A stretch of DNA of 64,000 nucleotides, from positions 31,055,501 through 31,119,500 of the forward strand of contig NC_079880.1 in assembly GCF_029227915.1 (NCBI RefSeq), given 5' to 3'. The notes below the pieces were generated by a model. It was given only the letters and a program-made list of their open reading frames with translations. It was not told where the DNA came from and did not search any database. The position numbers and the translations under genes are program-made. Below are positions 57,436-64,000 of this stretch, piece after piece. How positions within the stretch are numbered: the first letter of the stretch is position 1; each line of letters opens with the position of its first letter. The stretch is from Hydractinia symbiolongicarpus. Lineage: Eukaryota > Cnidaria > Hydrozoa > Anthoathecata > Hydractiniidae.

Positions 57436-58250
57436 ATGAGTTGGTTCAAGAACGCAATAAACAGACTATGCAAAACTGTATCAACGCCAGAAGACCGTTT
57501 CATAACACAGGAAATGTGTACTATGGCGGTTCAAGAGACACCCTGGATGCTCAAGTATGTTTTAGACCACTGCAAGACTCAGGAAATGGGCATTGGGGCG
57601 GTTGAACGGATGCCCTCAGTGCTCGGGGATGTTCCAGACGCTTTCAAGACTCAAAAATGTGCAATAGGGCGGCTCAAGAAGAACCCCGGATGCTCAAATA
57701 TGTTCCAGACCACTGCAAGACTCAGGAAATGTACACTGGGGGGTTGAACGGATACCCTCTCTGCTCAGGGATGTTCCAGATCGTTTCAAGACTCGAGAAA
57801 TGTGCAATAGGACGGTTCAAGAGGAACCTGTGGTACTCAAGCGTGTTCCTGACGCTTTCATGACACAGGAAATGTGCACTAGGGTGGTTGAAGAGAAACC
57901 CTGGGTGCTTTGAAAAGTTCCGGAGGATTTTAAGACGCAAGAAATGTGCACTGTGGCAGTTAAGGGGGACCCCTGGATGCTCAATTATGTTTCAGACCAT
58001 TTCAAGACCCGGGAAATGTGCACTATAGTAGTTCAAGATGATCCTACGTGCTCCAGGTTGGCTCGTGACCCGGGACATGTATAGTAGCAGCACTGATCCT
58101 CGAATACTCGAAGCCTATCGTCAGCGGAAAGCGGAGAAGGCGAGAATTAAGGAGGAGCTAGCCCCGATAACCTGGCATCCTGACAGAGTCGTGGACTGGT
58201 GCTTCTCGGAGGATGAAAAGGCAGACCTCGAGCTGTTGTGGAGTAGCTAA
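57436..58250 (+). pseudogene. DUF4116-type tandem repeat protein (Polinton cargo)
   Basis: Built from about eight degenerate units of about 69 bases (23 residues), alternating the words VPD(H/A/R)-x-K-T-Q-E-M-C and AV-(Q/E/K)-x-x-P-x-(M/V)-L, for example FITQEMCTMAVQETPWMLKY at the start. The C-terminal part (58085-58250) is a clear tail, AYRQRKAEKARIKEELAPIT, then WHPDRVVDWCFSEDEKADLE. At least four frame changes and a TGA near 57912 break the gene. The repeat family (DUF4116-like) is known from giant viruses and Polintons; its function is not known. The start is the first ATG after the promoter-like region. Because the repeats are nearly identical at the DNA level, the gene is also a 69-bp tandem repeat. 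Confidence 0.65.
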
Positions 58251-58257
58251 ATAAACG

Positions 58258-58452
58258 ATGAAGGAACACTGCGATGAATGTGAACGCGTACCCGATGGGT
58301 AAGACAGATGCTCCTGCGGACGAAGATTCTTCATAAAAGCTAAGATGCTCTGCTGGTCCTCTTACCAGCAGTACATCACGTACAATTGCGGAAGTTGTCA
58401 TTGCGCAACGACAGAGAAAAAAACCCTGGTTGAGGTTTTATCTCTACAATAA
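58258..58452 (+). pseudogene. small cysteine-rich (zinc-ribbon-like) frame
   Basis: It starts MKEHCDECERVPDG only eight bases after the previous stop, has one in-frame TAA after codon 14, and continues RCSCGRRFFIKAKMLCW and YNCGSCHCATTEKK. Seven cysteines in C-x2-C, C-x-C and C-x2-C-x-C groups suggest a small zinc-binding protein. I do not recognise the family. Followed five bases later by another ATG. Confidence 0.4.
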
Positions 58453-58457
58453 AGAGG

Positions 58458-58568
58458 ATGTTGATAAAATTTGGAGACAAAACTGTTAAATCCGAAGACT
58501 TTTACACCAACTCGAAAGTATTAAACATCGAAGAAGTGCAAGTCGAAAACCTTGTGCTGAGTGGCTGA
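58458..58568 (+). CDS. 36-residue open frame, unrecognised
   Basis: It starts MLIKFGDKTVKSEDFYTN with good spacing after the cysteine-rich frame and ends at TGA 58566. It may be the N-terminus of the next gene, cut by a stop: the following frame (AEKIRSKGVSQYTEGSAL) continues without a gap. Confidence 0.35.
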   Translation: MLIKFGDKTVKSEDFYTNSKVLNIEEVQVENLVLSG

Positions 58569-58574
58569 TACTGA

Positions 58575-59093
58575 CCGCTGAAAAGATCCGTTCCAAGGGT
58601 GTCTCTCAATATACCGAGGGTTCCGCGCTTACTATGTCGTTCGATCTAGCCAGCTATCCCGAGTGGTTGGCTAAATACGAGGAGATCCTGACCAAAGTGA
58701 GTCAGTTGGAGGGGTTTTGTTTCAGCAACACCAGTGTGAAAAAAGGGCGGTACCTTAGCACCAAACTGAAGGAGTGGGATGGAGAGATCAGAACAAACTT
58801 TCACAAGAAAAAGATACCGCAAAAAAGCTGTGAGTGTAAGGTTGTCTCAAGCTGGCGAGTATCTAAAATCAAGGGCGCAACTACTACGCACAGACCTACG
58901 TCGAAGATTGCAAGTATAAAGAGGTTGAGGGATACGGCACTTGTTACTTTAGTGACTCTAATGATGAAGAGGGCTTCACTGTATTGTAAGTGGCTTATCA
59001 AGGTTCTATGGTTGTCTTCAGCCATAGAAACAAACATGAACGTTCTCGCACTGATAAAAAAAAGGGAAAGCACTACGCGTTCTTCGCTACACA
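58575..59093 (+). pseudogene. unrecognised Polinton gene, frame-shifted
   Basis: One frame from 58634 gives MSFDLASYPEWLAKYEEILT, SQLEGFCFSNTSVKKGRYL and KLKEWDGEIRTNFHKK, which looks like real helical protein. From about 58830 the good coding character moves to other frames (YLKSRAQLLRTDLRRR, then YKEVEGYGTCYFSDSNDEEG, then YQGSMVVFSHRNKHERSRTD, ending KGKHYAFFATQL just before TGA 59094). So this is one gene with about three frame changes. No catalytic motif of the adenovirus-type protease expected in Polintons could be seen. Function unknown. Confidence 0.4.
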
Positions 59094-59096
59094 ACT

Positions 59097-59374
59097 ATGA
59101 ATAGGGGCCCTCTTTTCGAGGCGATCCGCAAAGCCAAGTACAAGGACGTCTCGACACAAACAGACAGTCCCTATTGCGAACCTTGTACCAAGCTTAGCTG
59201 GGACAAAATCTCGAAGAATACTCAAGACAGCTCGCTAAAAAGCAGCGACGTGTCGTACATGACTGTGGTGTTATCATTGACTATGATACTGGAGAAATAC
59301 TCGAAATCGTCCAGTGTGTTGTTCAACACAGTAGACCCTATGAATATGCGGGCGGAGACTCTAAGTACCGCTGA
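59097..59374 (+). pseudogene. unrecognised small Polinton gene, overlapping the next gene tail to tail
   Basis: It starts MNRGPLFEAIRKAKYKDVST three bases after the previous stop. A frame change near 59210 leads to YSRQLAKKQRRVVHDCGVII, DYDTGEILEIVQCVV and a TGA at 59372. It overlaps the stop of the minus-strand gene (59361) by 14 bases. Function unknown. Confidence 0.4.
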
Positions 59375-60005
59375 CATACTTTGCAGATTGAAGTTTTTTG
59401 AGCAGTTCATCCTTAGCCTTCTCTTGACCTTGCGCGACAAGCTGCTGTTGCTCCCGTTCGTTAATACAGTCCACGATTTTGTGCGTCCTTTGTTGGGCTT
59501 GCTCCTTCAGCACCAGGTTTTTTTGCTTCTCCTGCATGATTAGGCTGAACTCGTAGTCGATAATGACTCCATTCTACACGGCTCTCAAGATCAAGTCAAC
59601 GATAGAGTTGAGCTTGGTCTCCGCCAATAGTCTTATCCCTTCGGGTTTCTTGGATTTTGCACCCAGTCTCTTCCCTGCGTTCCGTAGACCCGCTTGGCCT
59701 AACCCTACGGCGATAGTGATCCCACCCATGGCTATGCAGAGGGAAGCTCCCAGGCCCGAAGCCAACGCCCCTATTCCAACACCAGATGTGATGATGCTGA
59801 TGCTTAATAAGCCGTGGTCGCAAAACCTCACCCACGTACCATGCATCTTAATCTTTTTAGCGAGCTTGTCCCGCTCTTTAATCTCAGCTCGCAAGTATTG
59901 TTCCACCTCCTCGATTTAGCCGAGTCTGTAGACTTGTGAAGTATCCTCTGTACCCTCTGGAGGTGCAGAAGGTAAGCTCGGGTATAGCTTAGTAATATCA
60001 CTCAT
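59361..60005 (-). pseudogene. Polinton membrane / coiled-coil protein
   Basis: On the minus strand it starts MSDITKLYPSLPSAPPEG and reaches a TAG, then continues in the same frame EEVEQYLRAEIKERDKLAKK. A long hydrophobic Gly/Ala region follows (ISIITSGVGIGALASGLGAS, GGITIAVGLGQAGLRNAG), then EGIRLLAETKLNSIVDLIL, a second in-frame TAG (59574), and a Gln/Lys-rich coiled coil (QEKQKNLVLKEQAQQRTHKI, KAKDELLKKLQSAKYV) to the stop at 59361. The frame is otherwise continuous over 215 codons, so only two point mutations separate it from an open gene. This arrangement is common in invertebrate Polintons. Function unknown; a virion membrane or scaffold role is a guess. Confidence 0.6.
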
Positions 60006-60041
60006 TTATTCTATGAGCAGGTGCATCGTTATTCCCACAAA

Positions 60042-60712
60042 CTAAACGTTCTTTTTGTGGTGATACTCGTCCGTCAGCATGAAATCCAGCCTGTCTATTG
60101 AACCCGTTAAGGGAAGGTAAACAGGAGTGTCGAAACTCCACGTAAGCAAGTCTCCCCAAGCAGTTAACTCCTTCACCGGAAGCACGGCGAGGATGTTGGA
60201 TTTCTCCCCGTTAAGCAGGCAATTAATTTCATCCAGCTGCTTACAAACGAGTCTCAGACGCTGGTAAACGTCGGTCTTGTAGAACCTGTCATAGTCGCCC
60301 TTAATAAACTTTACCTTATTATCGAAGGCCCATCTCATAATGTCCTGCAGTGGTTGATCGATTATCACATCGTACCCCTCGCTAACCCTAAGCCTACAGA
60401 TTCCGTTCCTGAGTACAAAGAGCTTGATCCTATCCCCTGCTTGACTGTTGATTATGGCCGCGAGATCCTCGATTCGATACAACCCCCCCCCCCCGCGATC
60501 GAGACGGTGACTTCCGACGTCCCGACTTCCGTCGGCTTGGACCCCGCCTTATAGTTGTTGATCCCGCTCTCAGTGAAGAGGTTCAGCCACGTGGGTCGTA
60601 TGCTGATCGACTTCAGAGCGATCCTCCTGCCCTGCTCTAGACGAGGGTTGAATATCGTGGGGTTCTCTATTTCCGTGACGTAGAGTTTTCTTATGTTTCT
60701 TTAAAAAAACAT
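60042..60712 (-). pseudogene. putative Polinton minor capsid (penton, single jelly roll) protein
   Basis: On the minus strand one frame is open from 60701 to 60042: KLYVTEIENPTIFNPRLEQ, RIALKSISIRPTWLNLFTES, IEDLAAIINSQAGDRIKLFV, then LVCKQLDEINCLLNGEKSNI, LAVLPVKELTAWGDLLTW and FDTPVYLPLTGSIDRLDFML. The N-terminal part (residues in the style of L-K-S-x-S-x-x-x-x-x-W-x-N) and the C-terminal beta-rich part fit the minor capsid protein of Polintons, which caps the capsid vertices. The only defect is at the start: the ATG at 60712 is followed by FF and then a TAA within a run of seven T. A run of 13 C at 60483-60495 lies inside the gene and may be error-prone. It is divergent from gene X, whose ATG overlaps this one. 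Confidence 0.6.
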
Positions 60713-61580
60713 GAGCATTTACTCGTACAACCCGAAGGCAAAGTACGCGCCCAACCACGGCAGATATCTGGAGAGGTTCAAGGGAGATGACCTTTCAACG
60801 CAGGACATCGTTATTGACGCAAAGGGGTTCTCGTTCATGGTGAAATTTGCAGACATCTTCGTCGACTACGCTTTCCACTCAGGTACATGCAGCATTTGAC
60901 CGCCTCTTTGCCTCTGGTGCGTGCTGTTTACCGGTTCCACGTCTACTTCCAGATACGCAAAATTCTAGCGGAGATTGACATCTCTCTACCGGGCTCCGAT
61001 AGGTTTCGTCGTATCAACAACCCCTTCAAGAAGCAAAAGTTCCGGCAACTAGCTCGTGAATTTGTGGTAAGCGAAAGCGAGCAAGAGTGGAGGAACGAGA
61101 CTCTCTTCAGTAGCTGGCAACTTCATCGCTCGGACTACCCTGGCGCATGCCCTAGTTATCAAGACGAGCATCCTAGAAAAATCCCAGGGTCTCACTCGTA
61201 TAGGTCTCGAGCGGCACTCCCAGAGTGTGCGTTTCTACGCTTACTTGATACTGGAGAGTCACGCAAACGCGAGGTCCGGCATGCTCAGCAACCAAGGCAG
61301 CGCTATCGACGCTCAACGCTTGTACCTGACGATCTTTGAAGAGCTGAATCATCAGACCTAACTACACGGGTAAGGAAATTGGCGAGTTCCAAGATGTGCT
61401 CAAGTACGCGCGGTCCAAGGTCGATTTCAGCGTTGCTCATGGCGTCTCTATGATTCCCAGTCACATGAGCCTTCATACTGCATTGTAAATGTAAGCGTTG
61501 TAAATTTCACGAACAAGATACTGATCAGCAAGGACTATTTCAGCATCGGTGTTAACCCGCAGATTAACACTGCCAGACCA
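60711..61580 (+). pseudogene. Polinton gene X, conserved structural-type protein of unknown function (copy B)
   Basis: It starts MSIYSYNPKAKYAPNHGRYL and QDIVIDAKGFSFMVKFAD. A frame change near 60870 leads to MQHLTASLPLVRAVYRFHVY, FQIRKILAEIDISLPGSDRF, and FKKQKFRQLAREFVVSE. Another near 61100 leads to NFIARTTLAHALVIKTSILE, GLERHSQSVRFYAYLILES, SNQGSAIDAQRLYLTIFEEL and a TAA. Further on, GKEIGEFQDVLKYARSKVDF, AHGVSMIPSHM and KILISKDYFSIGVNPQI remain readable. The final membrane tail present in copy A (TGVGVILLYIWLKK) is missing: the frame runs into the antisense of the neighbouring gene. Function unknown. The ATG overlaps that of the penton-like gene on the other strand (shared CATG). Confidence 0.6.
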
Positions 61581-62322
61581 CAGGGCTCCAAACATCAAGT
61601 ACCAATAGCGCAGGGTCTGCCACACCCCCTTGCAGCAACGCGGGACACAGCCACAGAGTCGCCAGATTCTTACCACCCCTCTTGCTCCTGTGCCCCATAT
61701 AAGCCGCAATAATACCCACAGCACCAGCACCAGCCAGGTACAGATGCTGAGCCGCGTACTCTACAACCTTAGCAGCTACCCAGAAAAAGAACGAAACTGC
61801 ACTGCCAATGATACCAGGAAGAGCTGCACCTGCCTTAGCCGCAAGATACTTTAAAAATCTCCCGAGTCTTTCAAACTGTTTCTGTACAAAACCCTTGCCT
61901 CCTCCAGCACTGCCTCCTGCTACGGCACCTGTACTTCCTCCCGTAACGGATAGTACAATGGTGGAAACCAAACGTCCAATAGCCGAGACGATACTTGCTA
62001 TGGTCAGACCCAGTTCCCTGAAGAGGATTTTAAGCTTCTCCAGCAAAGGCATATCATCCCCTGCGATTTTCATCAACTCGGCCTTGATATTTTCCAGATG
62101 CTTAAACATCTTTAAGAAAAATAGACCGTGCCTATCCAGTACAACATTCCTATCCTGCAATTTATCAATATCCTTCTCAAGATTGGCGATGTCCTGAATC
62201 CTTCGTACCCCGGCTTTCTGCTTTTTGAGTTCTTTCAGATTGCCCTCCTTTTTATTGATTTCACCACCATATTTAATAATATTATCCTTCACTTCCTTGA
62301 TATTATTCTGTAAGGTTTCCAT
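61564..62322 (-). CDS. Polinton hydrophobic/Gly-rich membrane protein (copy B), open
   Basis: An uninterrupted 252-residue frame on the minus strand. Residues 1-70 are a coiled coil (METLQNNIKEVKDNIIKYGG, then DIANLEKDIDKLQD). Residues about 85-120 are amphipathic (KIAGDDMPLLEKLKILFREL). A hydrophobic segment (TIASIVSAIGRLVSTIVLSV) and a Gly/Ala/Ser run follow, then FVQKQFERLGRFLKYLAAKA, a second hydrophobic segment (ALPGIIGSAVSFFFW) and a third (LAGAGAVGIIAAYMGHRSKR). In copy A the protein stops right after this point; here it runs on for about 40 more residues (NLATLWLCPALL..) that read the antisense of gene X. So the C-terminus is an artefact of a deletion. Function unknown; it is one of the few open genes in the element. 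Confidence 0.6.
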   Translation of the reverse strand: METLQNNIKEVKDNIIKYGGEINKKEGNLKELKKQKAGVRRIQDIANLEKDIDKLQDRNVVLDRHGLFFLKMFKHLENIKAELMKIAGDDMPLLEKLKILFRELGLTIASIVSAIGRLVSTIVLSVTGGSTGAVAGGSAGGGKGFVQKQFERLGRFLKYLAAKAGAALPGIIGSAVSFFFWVAAKVVEYAAQHLYLAGAGAVGIIAAYMGHRSKRGGKNLATLWLCPALLQGGVADPALLVLDVWSPVVWQC

Positions 62323-62336
62323 TTCGGATTTTTATC

Positions 62337-63003
62337 CCCCTATATTAATGTCCTCGACGTCGTCGTCGATGCAAGCAAACGAAGTATCGACAAAACCTTC
62401 TGCATCATATGCAAAATTTTGAATACCCTCTATTGTTTCAATCTGAATAATCTCACCCCCTCCTCTATACCCGGGGCCTTCTCTTCACCCCTATTCAATA
62501 CAAGAATATCAACCTTATTCGCGAGGTTCTGGGCCTCCGCCCTGCTACCCTTGTTGGGTGTAACATAGTCGACAAAACCTAAGGCCTTCAGACGCGTAAG
62601 TCCCACGTCCGTCTCTATAGCTGTAATAGCTTTTAACTCACCAGTCTTAGTCGTAAGCACTATTTCCTTATAGGTTCTACCCCTCAGCGATACCTCCATA
62701 AAAACAAGCTTTTTACCCTCATCGGCCCTAAAATAATAATACTTTTTTATCCTTCGGCGTGAATTCTAAATGCTCGCTAACTTTAGCATAAAGATCGTCG
62801 ACGGTTTCCTCTAAATCCTGTTCATCTAGCCCAACATCCAATCGCCTGCGCGCACCTCCCTGCTGTTATCCTGGCGTTAGGCTGGTATCAGGCTGAATGT
62901 CCCTGGGTCAAAGGATCTCGATCTCGCTACTGAACTCCTCAGGCTCGTCTTGAATATCTTGCTCTGATGTAAAGTCTTCTTCGTATATTGGATCAATCGG
63001 CAT
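62337..63003 (-). pseudogene. Polinton small acidic protein (copy B)
   Basis: On the minus strand it starts MPIDPIYEEDFTSEQDIQDE, and a TGA follows after about 32 codons. A second frame reads LDVGLDEQDLEETVDDLYAK and SEHLEFTPKDKKV, then a third frame YYFRADEGKKLVFMEVSLRG, LKAITAIETDVGLTRLKALG and FVDYVTPNKGSR. A fourth change near 62460 gives IIQIETIEGIQNFAYDAEGF and an acidic tail ending at 62337. The central RLKALGFVDYVTPNKGS word is shared with copy A. Fourteen bases separate its stop from the ATG of the hydrophobic gene, so the two may be co-transcribed. Function unknown. Confidence 0.55.
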
Positions 63004-63034
63004 TTATTGAACCCGCAAGTCCCTACAAATAAAC

Positions 63035-64000
63035 ATGAGTTTTGGAACTAAGCTAGATCCGCACAAGGAGATCAAGACTATGCTGGCAATGAAAGGCAAG
63101 AAACAGCGTGTCAAAGTCTCCCACGTACCATCAACAATTAATCAGAACAAAGACTTGTATGTGGACATCCCCAACCTGGGCAAAGAAGATGTCATTTTTC
63201 CCGGCGCACTCCAACTCCTCTTTGACCTGGAGCTTACTAGCACGAACACCAAGCGCACCATCGTCAGCAACATCGGCAAGGCCCGGGTACAGAATCTTCG
63301 AATTTCGTTAAATGGTCACGAGGTACAAAACATCAGCGATTACAACACCCTGGCAGTCTACCTGTGGCTGCCAAAGTTTGATCACGAGAACAACCTAATT
63401 CTAGAGGGGATCAATCCCAATGACGGCACCATCAGGGCTCTCCAAGTCAAGACCATGTAGGAAATGACCAAGAAAAGGCGATCGTGGCAGCGTATGGCAA
63501 TACTTTTGCTATCCCCCTCGGCAAGTTGTTCGAACTCACCAGAGACTTGCCTTTCCATCAAGCAGGGCTATAAGACAGGTTACAGTTCGTACTGCACTTC
63601 GCACAGCACAGCGACGTGATCAAAGATGGAGGCACGGTAGCCTCAGGCTCTATTGCAGCTAAACCAGCTGATGCCGCGTACAAGATCACCAACATCGCAC
63701 TAGAGTTTGACAAAGTGAAGAACGAGGGTTATGATGTCGCGCTATGATGTCACGATACTCGAGACTCGCCCAGCTCTATGAGCGTGTACTCCGCAGCAAG
63801 GTTGTTACCATAAAGAAAGCCGACACCTTCTACAACCTCCAAATCGATACCCCAGCGAAGAGCCTGAAGGGTATACTCCTATTGTTCGTAGACCCATCAA
63901 AGGTTAAGGATTATGCTGGTGCCAATGAGGTGTTCTACAACCCCAAGATCAAGAAAATCACGGTCACTGTCGAGGGTGAGCCTAATGAACTCTACTTGCT
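63035..64000 (+). pseudogene. Polinton double-jelly-roll major capsid protein (copy B), partial
   Basis: Forms the hexon lattice of the predicted virion. The first 142 codons are open: MSFGTKLDPHKEIKTMLAMK, DVIFPGALQLLFDLELTSTN, RVQNLRISLNGHEVQNISDY and LILEGINPNDGTIRALQVKT, then TAG. After a frame change at about 63465, NTFAIPLGKLFELTRDLPFH is followed by another stop and LQFVLHFAQHSDVI and KITNIALEFDKVKNEGYDV, the beta-strand pattern at the end of the first jelly roll. A further change near 63745 opens YSRLAQLYERVLRSKVVTIK to the window edge (second jelly roll). The matching pattern and neighbours make capsid the best call. The 3' end is outside the window. Confidence 0.7.

Larger units (their letters stand above)
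57190..64000. mobile_element. Polinton/Maverick element, copy B, cut by the window edge
   Basis: GC content rises sharply at about 57190. Gene order from here is DUF4116-type repeat gene (plus), two tiny frames (plus), two unknown genes (plus), membrane/coiled-coil protein (minus), penton-like protein (minus), gene X (plus), hydrophobic protein (minus), small acidic protein (minus) and capsid protein (plus, running off the window). The last four match copy A in order and strand, which shows both are members of one family in tandem. ATPase, integrase and polymerase would be expected to the right of 64000. The exact left terminus and any inverted repeat were not found. Confidence 0.8.

Noticed and set aside
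58634-59104. Adenovirus-type protease expected in Polintons
   Set aside because: No His/Asp/Cys catalytic context could be seen in any frame of this gene or elsewhere in the element.
59563-59919. 118-residue plus-strand frame
   Set aside because: Antisense of the membrane/coiled-coil gene, which has the recognisable sequence on the minus strand.

Overview
The window reads as intron-bearing, AT-rich animal DNA dominated by mobile elements. Canonical GT..AG introns, a paxillin-family LIM gene, an anosmin-like WAP/fibronectin gene and several invertebrate transposon classes point to a metazoan. A cnidarian, perhaps a hydrozoan, is my best guess from the style of the Polinton proteins; that is an inference and not proven by the sequence. 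No rRNA gene, intact tRNA gene or CRISPR array was seen.

Host-like genes. Two look genuine. Minus-strand 3734-5715 carries four exons of a WAP plus fibronectin-III protein (anosmin-1-like), with consistent splice sites and phases. Plus-strand 33418-35406 is a complete three-exon, 291-residue paxillin-family protein with two LD motifs and four LIM domains. Gene fragments include a broken THAP domain (1599-2124, minus) and a three-exon remnant near 28.5-29.1 kb.

Repeats and transposons, 7-48 kb. The main structure is a head-to-tail array of non-autonomous Helitron-like units on the minus strand (8828-17559, eight units). A second array (about 45.0-48.04 kb) is cut off on both sides, and solo relatives lie at 7054, 18799, 29680, 31594 and 35.8 kb. 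Unit ends look like TCTCTATAATAATA at the 5' end and a hairpin followed by CTAG at the 3' end. Also present are a nearly intact 3-kb restriction-endonuclease-type LINE (36768-39835, minus) lying between two TATG microsatellites, a Penelope-like GIY-YIG tail with a hammerhead-like motif, a tRNA-headed SINE in a paxillin intron, a piggyBac remnant, two MITEs, two minisatellites and a long RNA-like hairpin.

Polinton/Maverick region, 48-64 kb. Two decayed elements lie in the same orientation. Copy A (about 48.04-57.13 kb) keeps: C-terminus of conserved gene X, hydrophobic protein, small acidic protein, double-jelly-roll capsid protein, a CxxC-repeat protein with an HNH-like tail, packaging ATPase, a Fic-domain protein, a BRO-like protein, integrase, a small membrane protein, a conserved small protein and the C-terminal part of protein-primed DNA polymerase B. 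Copy B (about 57.19 kb to the window edge) starts with a CpG-rich promoter-like stretch, then a DUF4116-type repeat gene, small unknown genes, a membrane/coiled-coil protein, a putative penton protein, gene X, hydrophobic protein, small acidic protein and capsid protein. The four genes shared by A and B are in the same order and strands. Nearly all the genes have stops or frameshifts, so both copies look like fossils, but together they outline the full gene order of one virus-like element family, including the unusual Fic, BRO and HNH-like cargo.
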